DNA of 64,000 bases. Origin: Wuchereria bancrofti (taxonomy: Eukaryota > Nematoda > Chromadorea > Rhabditida > Onchocercidae). Position numbers and translations under genes: made by a program. Below, piece by piece: positions 38,701-49,878 of the stretch. The notes under the pieces are model-generated. The model did not search any database, was not told where the DNA came from, and saw only the letters and a list, made by a program, of their open reading frames with translations. The stretch is taken from contig SSBO01000007.1 of NCBI GenBank assembly GCA_005281725.1, positions 3,850,402 to 3,914,401 on the forward strand. The letters are read 5' to 3'. Every line of letters begins with the position of its first letter. Positions within the stretch are counted from its first letter, which is position 1.

Positions 38701-40794
38701 CTTAAGTATTGGGGCAGTGTAAGTTGTGACCATAAAATGGCTTGAATCGGAGGCTGAGTTATTCGCCTCAGGTTCCAGACTTGTGCTTCCTATATATTAT
38801 ACGTTGAGTTCTCTGCAACTTTTTTTTTTGGTATTTCAGATGGCTTTACCGATGGGTTTATGCGGCTCTTCAAATGGTACTGAAACAAGTGTCGTTTCAC
38901 AGGAGATGATTAGGAGAGGATTGGAATCACTGGAAGATCCTATGCAAAAAGTGAGGACTTAAATTATTAGGAAGCTTCGGTTTAAATGTTCTTTAATCGT
39001 TTTATTTGTATCTGTTAACATCATAAAATGCCTTTGAATAGTTGGCGAGGTTTTGAATGATTTTCAAACACTTAAGTATATAAAAAAGGCATTCTGATTC
39101 AGTATTTTTTGTTCTTGAATGTTAAATAACATTTCAGGATTTCATTGAAAGCTGTTTGAACCAGGACCCATCTAAAAGGCCTACTGCTCATGATTTATTG
39201 TTCCATACTATTTTGCTTGAGGTAAATGTTGCATTTGCTTTTTTCCTTTTTTCAATAGTTAAGTAAAATTAATAACATGCACTGAGCATGTCACGCACTT
39301 TTGGTTATAGCCTGCGAAATTAATACTCTGGTAAGTCACTTAGATTTATCCGGCAATAGTTCTTATCAGACAGTTAACAGCAATTCACAGAAAAGCTTCT
39401 AATTCATAACTTGATATTATGACTTAGGTGCATTCTTTAAAATTATTGGCTGCTCACAGTATCGTATCATCGAAATTGAATGATAGTTTAAACGAAGATG
39501 ATCTGCATGTAGAAGATCCGAATCGCATTGCAGCGACATCGGAATTTCGCGAAATGGCTTATAATCAGGTCCCTTCTTTTCAGGTATTCTTTCTTCGGAA
39601 TTACATGAAATGTTTGTCTTACATACTTTTTGTCATATCGAGAAAACATTGCAATTTATGTAATGGTAGTAATTTATTGGTTCGAGTTAATAGCCAGTTT
39701 GTGAGTTAAATAGCTTTACATATAACATTGTCATCAACAATTGTCCGTCTGTATAATTATGCTCGCAACAAATGACTGATTTCAGGTAGATCTGGAAAAG
39801 TTTTTGGAAGATGTTAGTAATGGAATATATCCGCTCATAGCATTTACTCCTCTTCCTCATCATCAAAGAATGACGGCTTCGACATCTTCATCTGCTATAA
39901 TTGGCGAACAGCAACATGGTGCTTGGATAATTTTTCTTAAATATGACATTTCTCTTCAAGTGTAATATTGTACTGAATTGTTTCAAACTAAAAGTTTGTT
40001 TGCAAATTTTTATAGAAGATCATGGATCAGATGGTGACAAACCGGAGCCGACACCCTCTCCTCCAGCAGATTCACCGGTAGAATATAAAGAAAGCAGGTC
40101 AATCATCAAATGTACAGTCACACTTAACGGTAATTTCATGTTCATAACTGGAAAATACTGTTATTATTTAAATCAAATAATATCTTTATAATTGAATTCA
40201 CTTATCGCTCTAATCATAAATCTAGTTTATTGTTACATATTTGCGTTGTTTTGCTTGTAACCACATGATGATAAGCATTGTTCTTTGCACAGGGTCACTG
40301 TTAACATTAGTTGTTCAATTAGATGATATGATGAACCGGCAGTTGACAGCTAGAATAACTGAGGATGATACCTCAAGTATATTAGCAGCCGAATTAGTGC
40401 AGCATGGTTTGATAGCTGAGGTACGTTTTTAACTCATGCAAATATTCTTTTTTTTTGAAAAAGTTTCATTCCTGTTAGCTTTTTGTAACTTTCAACATTT
40501 AATTGTTATCTTTTTGGAATTACTTAGTGGTCTTTCTACTTGAGTTAATCCTTTGTATACTCAGCTCATCTTTTGATTTTTCACTAATCTAATGTGATTT
40601 GTTGCTGGAGCCCTCCACAAGTCGAGTCTAGAAAAAATGAAGTCCAGTGTCATTTTTTTGCATTTTCGAAAATTTTGCAGAGCGATGAAATGAGAGTGGA
40701 AGAAGCATTCGCAAAAGCTCTTGGAAAAGACACAATTGATAGCACTTTGACGAATGAAAAAATAGTTCAAGAAGCATCTACATCGACGTTGTGA
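35764..40794 (+). CDS. hpo-11: nuclear receptor-binding protein pseudokinase (NRBP1/HPO-11)
   Basis: Thirteen exons: 35764-35901, 36938-37210, 37680-37769, 37979-38114, 38295-38378, 38619-38677, 38840-38950, 39138-39221, 39428-39583, 39786-39918, 40016-40129, 40293-40420, 40681-40794; 539 aa against 535 in human NRBP1. Family blocks: ESPCKRWSKRREQVKQRNVP, VVWNEV, FITEYMSSGSL, HANLTCNTMF, APPADIYSFGICALE, LKLLAAHSIV, ILAAELVQHG. The kinase fold is catalytically degraded. The VAIK lysine is Asn89, HRD is HAN (192-194) and DFG is GCV (211-213). NRBP proteins are adaptors in trafficking and protein turnover. Intron 38678-38839 starts with GC. The frame stays open upstream of ATG 35764 for 71 codons without another ATG, so this start is the simplest choice. 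Confidence 0.95.
38678..38839 (+). other. GC-AG intron in hpo-11
   Basis: Exon 6 must end at GAG (ICALE) and exon 7 must begin ATGGCTTTA for the conserved frame to continue. The donor is therefore GAG|GCAAGT. This is the consensus of the rare GC-AG class, which needs strong pairing elsewhere to U1. Using the next GT, five bases downstream, would break the frame. The acceptor is TTTTTTTTTGGTATTTCAG. Confidence 0.85.
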
Positions 40795-41529
40795 CTAAAC
40801 AGCCTGTATTTTTTTCCGTAATCATACCAAATTGCACTTCTTTATGGAGATGCTTTGTACAACCAGCTAGAAGAAAGCCTTTAGATGTCGTGACTGTACT
40901 ATTTTTTTCCTCATGTTTCATATTTTAGATTCGTAATTCCTGAAAAATTTAGAGTTTGTGCAAATTTTTCTGGTTTAATTACCTCTGAAATTTTTTCAAA
41001 TCCATTTTCTGTTTAAATTGAGCAGTTAGGTGTTGTATCAGATACTTAAGAAATTCTTTTTAGGTATTAGAATTTTGGATTGATGTAGCGATTTTAACAA
41101 AGAAACTCTGCTTATTCTTGATACAGCAGAGATAGCTCATAGTACTTTTTGTTTTCTGAAAGAATATGAGCTCTGATATCACCTGTTCACGATTATATTG
41201 TTATATATATTTGTTCATGTATACACTTTGTTATCGAAAGCATTTATTGTTTCAAAAATCATTTGGGCGTAGTAGTCCCACCCAAAGAAGTTTATTTGCT
41301 TAGATATCAGCTCAAAGTGATGAATGAGTCAAATTTTCCGAGTACCCGCTTTGTAATGTGATGGTCCGGGGATGCAGGATGTTAGCTGCACTTTTGATGG
41401 ATCATTTGCTTGACTACTATCCTTAACATTTACTATTTGCTTTTATGAAAATAACCTGGAAAAGTAAGAAGTTGGTAAAAGTTCTAACTATCGCTTACTG
41501 TATACGTTGTATTGAGCATCATTTTGCAG

Positions 41530-42531
41530 TAGCGGATGCACTGTGGCATCAGGTAATCTCTGAGGAAATTGTCTTAAAGATGATATGAAAAATCGATTAG
41601 TGTTCGTTTGAATGAAATTCTTTACTTCTTACGGGTATCCGCTGCTAGTCAGTGTGTTTGTTAATTCTATGAGGAAGTTGTTTGTGTTGTGGGATGCGAG
41701 TAAATGTGATTTTGTTTCCAACTTCACGCTCATAATTATTGCCGAAAATGATTCTGAGCACATGTTCGGTTCATTGTGTTCTGAAGCTTTTCCTAGATTA
41801 AAATATGTTTAGGTGTTTGGTGATGATCGTTAAAATATAAGGTTAGATGGGAGGAAGGTTACTCATTTTAATGCAAACTCCACTGTTTTTCCTCAACCTG
41901 ATGATTTCAGATACATGATTGAGTGTTATCCCTAGGTACACTTGTGATGCATGTGGTTTCCATAACTTTGATTTAACTTCTTCAGATTGTGGATGGAATT
42001 CGGAGACAAGAGTTTTTCATATTCTCTAAATCCCTCTCATTGCTGGCATTTACTGAGATCTATTTTCGTAGCTCTGTAATTTACTATTTCCGCAGCTCTG
42101 TAAGTGGAATTTAGAGTGCCAAGGAAAAGGAGGTCAGAAATGGTTATTTAGATGGGAAGTCATCCCAAGTAAGTTAATGCTAATGAATTCAACTAGCTGA
42201 ACTATTGATATCGATCTATCTCTTATCCATCTAAATCTGAACTGTTCATTGTCATGAATAAATAAAGATCCTTTCTAAGAAAATGAATCATTAATTAGAA
42301 AATATGTTAAAGAATGCTCTCTCTATTCAAGCAACTGCATTCTTGAGTGAGTTACATAAGAATGAAGTGATTGAATTGCACATTATTTTACTTGTATAGT
42401 TGCTATATATTCATGTACTGCACAGTCTCAGCCTTCATCCATCTATTCTCCTCAATTCATGTTGCAGAGGAGATTTATGGAAAGGAGCAAATGAACATCC
42501 AGTACCGCTTCTTCTTAGAGTAAAGTTTTGG
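41530..42531 (+). CDS. three in-phase exon-like segments of an unrecognised gene
   Basis: 41530-41552, 42096-42168 and 42470-42531 are each bounded by good acceptors (TTTTGCAG, TTTCCGCAG, GTTGCAGAG) and donors (GTAATC, GTAAGT, GTAATC). They join in phase to one open frame reading VADALWHQ, then LCKWNLECQGKGGQKWLFRW, EVIPR, and DLWKGANEHPVPLLLRVKFW. In the middle segment only that frame is open. The closing PLLLRVKFW resembles the end of a FERM F1 lobe, but this is weak. No start codon was found. The use of the acceptor CAGAG rather than CAG in the third segment is assumed. Confidence 0.3.
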
Positions 42532-44103
42532 GTAATCATACAATCTATATAAAAGATAATTCATATATTATTGTTCATCTCATGTATTGGTGTTTGCGAA
42601 TTATGATACGAAGCGCTCTGCGATTTCTCATAATATTTATCACATAGATGAAAAAATCGCTAACAATTTGAAGTGGTATATTATCGCTCTCCCAGATTTC
42701 GTCCGGAATTTTTTTGATTAAAACTGCATTGGAATTTTTGGGTTTTATGTCTCCCCAGATTATGATGACTTGCGTGCTTTATAAAAAGGCTGTTTTTAGA
42801 AGGTTGTTTGCGTTAGCTTGATATGAAGAGATTTGTTATAAATTTTTGAGTTATTTCATCTTCTTCATAATTTTCTCTTCTGCAGTTTGAAAACACCGAA
42901 GGATAGTATTGCTTATAGAGGAGAATTTACATGAAAATCAATCTCAAAGTTTACGAGAAATAAGTTTCAAATGCTTGTTGGTGATAGTTTTAATTAGCAG
43001 TTGTTTTACTCGTGGTCCAGTAGTCTATCTAACTGTAATTAATATTCAGAAATAACCTCATTTTCAGTCTTTTATTTTTAATTGTTACAGTTTTATTCAA
43101 TATTTCAATTTATTCAATATTTTATTTCTCAATTTTATTTCAATTTATTCAACATCACTCTGAAATTTCTCCCTATGTTTTCTTTTTATTCACTTCTGTT
43201 GTCATTAGGAATCTATTTTCTTTCTCTTGTCGATATTTTCTTTTCATATTTGTCGGTTTAGATCTTGCCACATAAATTGACTTTTATTGCAAAAATAAAA
43301 ATATCCACTTTTAGAATGGATTCTCCAAGCCAAATCATTCACTGGGGTACATTATGGTTATTTCTTTTTTATGTCTACTATCGTTTTGGATTTTCAAGAG
43401 ACGTATTCCAGCACTTTTTTATTTTTCACTTCTAATGATGAAATATCAAGTGGTCTCTTGGATTATTATTTAGAGTATGCATGTAGATTAGTATTTGTCG
43501 TCTTCTTAGTGACTTGTTGCGTGATTGTTGTTTAGTTGTAAATTGGTACTGCAGTTTTTCATGTAATTCAGCACGATCATGTAAAAAAAGCCTTCTGCAG
43601 CAGTTACGGAGTTAAGATCATTTTAAGAGCAAAAGTTTGATGATAATTAAAACTTCAAATGAAATGAAACCTTTTGTTAAGCTCTATGCTTTCTACATGC
43701 CTAGCTCAACAGATTTACTGGACTTAATTACCAGAATACTCATAGCCACAACAATATTCCTTTGTTGCTTATCGATTCAGTGACCTTTGCAGTGATCAGT
43801 TATAATGATCGCCACGATTTTTTTTCCAACACTGAATTAGTTTTGAAGCTCTATAAAAATATAATTGTTGTTGAATAGTTATGGTTGTTGTGGATAGCAA
43901 TAATGATTTGCACCTTTTCTTAGTACTTTGGGCGTCTTGAGTGATTGATTCATCGCAATTTCTTTCCATTTCACTCCAACTGGTTGACTTTTCATTCTAT
44001 TCTTGACTCTTACCGCAACAATTTAAAATCGTAGAATACATTTTTGTTTCATTGGTTAGTGCAAATGTCCATCCATTGATTTGTGTTGCTTGTTCGTTTT
44101 CAG

Positions 44104-44168
44104 TAGAGCCTGGAGACCCAAATGAAGCTCGAATGATTCAGGCTATATTGCAGTGCTTACTAGTTTAG
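44104..44168 (+). CDS. exon-like segment with stop, possible last exon
   Basis: After TTTTCAG (ending 44103) a GC-richer segment reads EPGDPNEARMIQAILQCLLV and then TAG at 44166-44168. It needs one base from a preceding exon, which would make a leading Val, Ile or similar residue. It could terminate the gene suggested by the segments at 41.5-42.5 kb, but the phase of the last of those (0) requires one more exon that I did not find. No family is recognised. Confidence 0.27.
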
Positions 44169-45476
44169 TGAATGTCCAACTGCTGGTCTCCAACAAATTC
44201 TTTTTGAAAGCAGAATGACAGTTAAAAATCGCTAGGCAGAGTAAAAAATTTTTCTAATGGTGCATAAGGATGAGGCGTAACAATTGGATTGGGTTGGACA
44301 AAGCCGATTTGAGCCTGGAACCAAATGAGTCCATTTTTGGCCAATCAATTCGTCTGTTATATCTAGTTGCTTCTTATTATCATACGTCTTTACCCATATG
44401 GAATAATTCAAATGTTCCTGCATAACAGTGGCAACAGTAAGTGAATGGTGCATACAATTTTTTATATATATTTTCAAAAACTTGGTAAGATTGAATAGCT
44501 AAATCGCATTAGTGATTTGAACCGATTTGAGTCAGATTTTATTTATAGCTTTCCAATTCTTGTGTGTCAGTTACTTTTCAAGTTCAATCTGTTTTCGAAT
44601 CGATTTTTTTCTAACAAATTAGGAATCTTTATCAAAAACAGTATAACATAATTTGTTCAAAGAAGCCTTCAGGTAATAATATATATTGCTGTTAGTTTTT
44701 TCATTTCTATGCAGTTGTTTAAAGCTAAGTTATGAAAACAATATGTTTATTTTGTTATTTTCATAGTAGATTGCATCGCTTTATTATTCTGGCCAGGCGA
44801 TATCCAATCATAGACAGCTGATTGACCGGTTGAGTTATATTTACCAGTACTCGGAATATGTTCATTTGCATCTCATTGTTTATATCTTCAAAAATATAGT
44901 CATTTTTATATTCATCTGTTTTATTTGATTAATTTGTCGATTTTTGAATGGCAGATAACCATTCATTGATCATTTAATATAATTATCTTCTAAATATCAG
45001 CAAGAATTACAATAATAAAGATTTAAGAGTAAAATTAAGATACTATTTCTTGAGAAATTTATTTCTGGTTATCAGTGTTATTAGTTTAGTCCTAATAAAT
45101 GTGTAGGTAGCTAATAGGCTTTACTTTAAATTTTGGACTGAATTATACCCATACTTTATTTTTTTGGTTATTGCGATATCAGCACCAAGCGAAAAGAGTG
45201 ATGTAAGCATATCGTGAAATAGGGTCTGATTCGAGTAAATTGTAGAGCCGAATACTTTGCAGAGAGAGCGATGTTTGAGGAAATCTTTATTTTACTGAGA
45301 TGAAGATTATCGTTGATCGAAGTTATCGAATAAAATTAAACAGTTTGAGGAAGTAATTGTGGAAAAGCAGTGAATGCCAGATTGCTATTCACAAAAGCTA
45401 GCTTAGACAAAGGGTATAACTATTTATACTCTAGGCACTAGCTTATAATAAGGCTTGATTTACAATAAGGAGCAGA

Positions 45477-47085
45477 CATGTCGCAAAGGAGGTTAGGTAA
45501 ACAAAGAACTGTTAACCTAGTCAAATTCGAATATAATTTAGAGTTAGCGAGCAGCCGACAAGAAAAACAAGACATCAACTAAATAAAGAACTGATAGTTG
45601 TAAACAATCTAATTGGGAGCAAATTTCTACACATATTCTAGTTACAAGTGAAAGATAAATATTGGTTAAATGATTTCCTACGTGAGATTGGAACATTTGT
45701 ATGAGGAATGCTCAAATAAGATAAACTTTAGTTTTATGGTTTTCATACAATTTTATTTCTACATATTATAATTTGGTTTTTCAACAAGTATCTCATATAT
45801 TTCTTGAAGTTTGTAATCCCATCATAGTGACTGCGAAACTTACCTTTTTTGCAAATAAAAGAGGTCATACTAATTTCAAAAGATTGAAACACACTCAACT
45901 AGTCTTTATAAAAAGCAATCCCAAATTAGAATAACATCTGAAGGATGTTGAATTCCAAATGTAGAGTCCTCTCTAAGATTCATTTTGAAAAAGTGTAAGA
46001 TTTCCAGATCTCAGAATCATTGATCGCTTACTACAAAACTGTAACTCCATAACAACAGCAAAGCAAAAAAAAATTTCTCACTTTGTTAAAAGTTTTCAAA
46101 TCCATTATGGTGGAAAAAAAGAAAGGAAAAACCAGGTGCTGTTATTTGTTTACAACGCGTGATTTATGAATTTGTCCACGCCGAAGATTTTATTCTTCTT
46201 CCTCATATAATTACTCCAGAATTGTTCAGTGCGATTATTACACTTCTCATGCGATCAGTCGTACATCGAATCTCTAAAGGCTACTCAGTAACTTGACTTA
46301 TCCAAAATGGATTATTTAAATATTTTTATTTGCTATTAGAATTTGTATATGTATATCGAAAAAATAATCACAGGGTCCGAAAACTCCCGGAAGAAGTAAA
46401 AGATGGATTAAATATTTAGAAAAAGAGTTGACGGGAAACCGCAACAAATAGATGAAGGAAAGCAGTAGTTCAGAAAGGTGAGGTAGTACAAAGTACACAG
46501 GAATTTAAAATTTAGCATTAAAACGTGCAGAGGCTGGTAAAACTAATGGATGCTTTATTTCCTAGTTAGCCTGTTTTTATGCTTGTATGGATAATATAAT
46601 AGTTATTTTATGGAATGCAGTTAAGTATACCGTCGATTGTTAAGTATACTGTCGCTAGCAACCACGACACAAATCTATATCGAGAATATGCTTACAAGTT
46701 CGTAGTATTTGCCTATGAATATTAGATGAGGAAAACAATTAATTAAATAAGGGATTGAGTTTGGCGAGCGCATATGGACGATCGAAATTGGTTCTTAGTC
46801 AGTAGTGAATTGTTGAATATGAATGACCTCCTTATATAGCAAGCAATATGCAAAAACAATGCACATGATTTACAATGAGAAGTTGACTTGGCGAAAGACA
46901 AATCAGCCAAGCGTTGTTGACCTCCTTTACAATAAATCTAATTACCAGTTGACAAGTCATAAAGGAGTCAGTTAAGCAAAAGTTGTTAACTTCGTAGATT
47001 CAAACATAATTTACAATCAGTGATGAAACAACAATGAGGCCAACTAAATAAGGAGATGATACCGTGTAAACAATCTATTGAAAGA
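45477..47085 (+). repeat. diverged direct repeat pair, degraded element?
   Basis: About 45477-45613 and 46957-47085 are alignable over roughly 130 bp. Shared runs include AAAGGAG, GTTAAGC/GTTAGGT, TTGTTAAC/CTGTTAAC, ATAATTTA, CAACTAAATAA, and GTAAACAATCTA near the end. Within the second region a related unit seems to occur again just upstream (about 46868-46935: TTTACAAT, GTTGAC, AAGCGTTGTTGACC). The units are old and gapped. They may be remnants of a mobile element or of a minisatellite with a period near 80 bp. Confidence 0.45.
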
Positions 47086-47743
47086 GGGGTACAAAATAAA
47101 TAGTTTCAAGCTGTTGTAGAAAGAGAGGATAACGAAAAAAACCGGCACTATTGTAAAGGTCTTTCAAATCGATTACACTATCAAAAATAGGTTGCTCCAT
47201 CCTGCAATGGTTATTATTTCCAAAAAAAACCTGCTAACTGTGGAAGCAGTTAGCAATAGATATACAATAAGATAAGTATGTAATGACTGGCGTAGTCTTT
47301 TCAGGCATTCAATCAAGTGGTGTACTATATTTAGGTAATGAATTTAGAACGACTGTTTGACGAGTAAAATAAGACAGTCCTTAGTTCTATGGATGTAATA
47401 CGATTATTTGATACACTTTGTAAATTATGTGGAGGTTCGCGAAATTTATTTCGAGTTTCGCGACAGTTAAAGGTCTGAATCTCAGCAAAATTGCTTTTCT
47501 TATGATTTAATAGGAAATCAGAAAGAAAGCACTTTCTTTTTCTATACCTCTTATGTTTATTTATGTTATTTTTAACTAAAAGTTAGATCTAGTCGAGCGA
47601 GTTGAGCACAGAAGTCGAAATCTTAAAGGCATTTATTGATTTTGCTGATGTTGAAGCATAGTTTACAATTATGGGGGAAAAGCATGAAATGAAAGTCAAT
47701 GATTGGCGATGCTTTTGACGACAATTAAGTGGGAAAGGGAAAG

Positions 47744-47773
47744 TGTTGTTGTTGTTGTTGTTGTTATTGTTGT
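47744..47773. repeat. (TTG)n microsatellite
   Basis: Nine to ten TTG units with one TTA interruption. On the minus strand it reads as a poly-Asn run inside a 70-codon open frame, which is therefore unlikely to be a gene. Confidence 0.85.
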
Positions 47774-47982
47774 CATAACAGAAGCATAAGAGAGCATCCA
47801 TCCATCATTCGTTATTCATAAAGCGTTTATATTGCAAGTCACCCAAGCACTAATCGATCCCGTATTAATTTCTGCTCTCACTGGCGACACTTACTACATA
47901 TTCGGTCCGCATCGACAATTATCGGGCTTATCACATAATGTTTGTTACGTGTAACCGGCAGAAGTTTTTTGAAAGTTCAGTG

Positions 47983-48204
47983 TCAAAACTCAATAAAAGA
48001 AAGTAGAAATAGATTGTTTTCATTGAACTGCGGCACATCCGCTCTGCTAGTTGTCAGTTCCATGTCAATGTATTCTGTAACATATTTGTCAAACACAGAT
48101 TGATAATAAGGTTGCAGATTATCGGCACATTTATAAGCATATAAAGTTGTGTATATGCAAATGCTACTAGCAAAAATGGAAAACGATGAAGACATTGTCA
48201 TCAT
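47983..48204 (-). CDS. hypothetical 73-codon open frame
   Basis: A minus-strand frame with ATG at 48204 and a stop at 47983. The start is hydrophobic and Ser-rich (MMTMSSSFSIFASSICIYTT), like a signal peptide. A polar tail follows with one further Cys. It could be a small secreted peptide, but no relative is known to me and no splice partners were seen. Confidence 0.18.
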   Translation of the reverse strand: MMTMSSSFSIFASSICIYTTLYAYKCADNLQPYYQSVFDKYVTEYIDMELTTSRADVPQFNENNLFLLSFIEF

Positions 48205-49878
48205 ATCCGTATTGCAAACTATTAAGTCCTTTAATTTACATGAAATTTGAAAACAGATTTCTTCTATGTTCTAATAAAATTTGGAATCATGGTCGATTCG
48301 ATTATAATTTCAATTCTTCATTTTTCATGTTCTATATTTGCGAAATTTAGATCGATCAATAATGATTTTATAAGACTTTATATTGAATTATTGAAATTGT
48401 GATTGCTTACAATAAATGGACGAGCAAAAGGAATTGATTCGCTACTTCTGAATTTCTGAGCTGCAGCTAGTAGATTTCCGGATTGTAGAATGGCTGGCAT
48501 ACTTCATGAACTGAAGAACACTTTTTTACATAGTACTAATACTAATCATACTGGAAGTGGCTGTAAAATATTTGGATGAGTAATTTATTCAGTCATAGTT
48601 AATACATAATAACGACGCTAAAAAATTCCATGAAATTTTCAGTTCCAAGTAAACGTTCGTTTAATGTTTTGCGGAATCAGAATGATATTTTTGGTTGTTG
48701 TTTGGAATGATTTGGCTGTTTGGAATGAACTTGAATAACAGTAATTAAAATGAAAATTAAAGAGTCCTTTGACCTTTGAACACTTGAGTATATATATCAC
48801 TTATTTATTTGCTTAATTCACTTGTTGATATCGCCTATCGTACATTAATTCGCTTGCATTTCGCACTGATTGACATTAATTGCAGTTTATTTCAGCTGGG
48901 AATTCCTCAGAACTTATTTTTCAAGAGGAAAATATACCTCCCAAAATTTGCTGCTGAATTTTTTCATAGGGTACCGTCGGTCTCTATTTCTGTTAGCAGT
49001 GAGTATAAATGTTCCTTCCTCGAACTTAAATGAAGTTTATTGGTAAGAAATTTTGTATTACTAACCAAGCTAAAACAGTCTTTTCAAAAAATATGGGTTT
49101 ATTTCTAATGAAGTTAAAAAATTCCTGAGTATGTTGAGGGAAGAAATTAAGCGGAAAGATTTAAATCTCAGGTATTAATTTCGCAGATCATGTCATCATC
49201 AAAGCTTCGATCTGAATCTGAAATAAAAACCATGTTAAAGTTGATTTCTTTTTTTACAATTTAATAAAATCTTTTCAATAAAACTGATATTTTTCAAATT
49301 GGTACATAATTTCTTAATATGCCGAAGTCAGGTGACCATCATCAACGAAATCTTTATTCTTATCACGTTTTTAATTGATTTACTGAAATTATTCCGTATT
49401 ATATTTCTATTCAAGGAAAGTATTTCGACACTATTTCATTCTAACCTCATTTATATAATTATAATATTTTGTATTAGAGTAGAACTTAAACTGTAGAGAA
49501 TATACCAGAGATTTTTTTTCAATTCATTCCATCTGCATTACCTGATACGACTGGGGTTTCGACTTTCTTAATGCTAAACTAACTTTTCTCAGCGCTGTTT
49601 GTTTGATTGTTGTCTTTCTTAATTTATAACGAATTTTTCGGGTCAAACTTATTCAGGGTTCACTTAATTATGTATTACAACGATATCAAAATTTAAAAAT
49701 CAAACATACAGATTTATTTTTGTCAGAGTTTGATCATAAAGCTCCTACTTGTCATTGCTAAAAGTATATAAATATTTATTGGCACAACAGTGTGAAAAAT
49801 GAAAATTTTTATGTCGAAATATAATTTTTGCTGAGCTGAGAATTTTATGGTGACTATTATAGAAGACGATAATTCGAG

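Larger units (their letters stand above)
40795..49878. other. large intergenic region with repeats
   Basis: Nine kilobases separate the NRBP stop from the MAGUK start. The left part (41.5-44.2 kb) has exon-like segments, listed separately. 45.4-47.1 kb holds a diverged direct repeat. A TTG microsatellite lies at 47744-47773. I see nothing else that can be supported. Confidence 0.5.

Noticed and set aside
44229..44477. Minus-strand frames that read protein-like (WVKTYDNKKQLDITDELIGQ and, in another frame, AQIGFVQPNPIVTPHPYAPL)
   Set aside because: The two stretches are in different frames with an in-frame stop upstream of the second, and they overlap no other exon. I could not build a gene.
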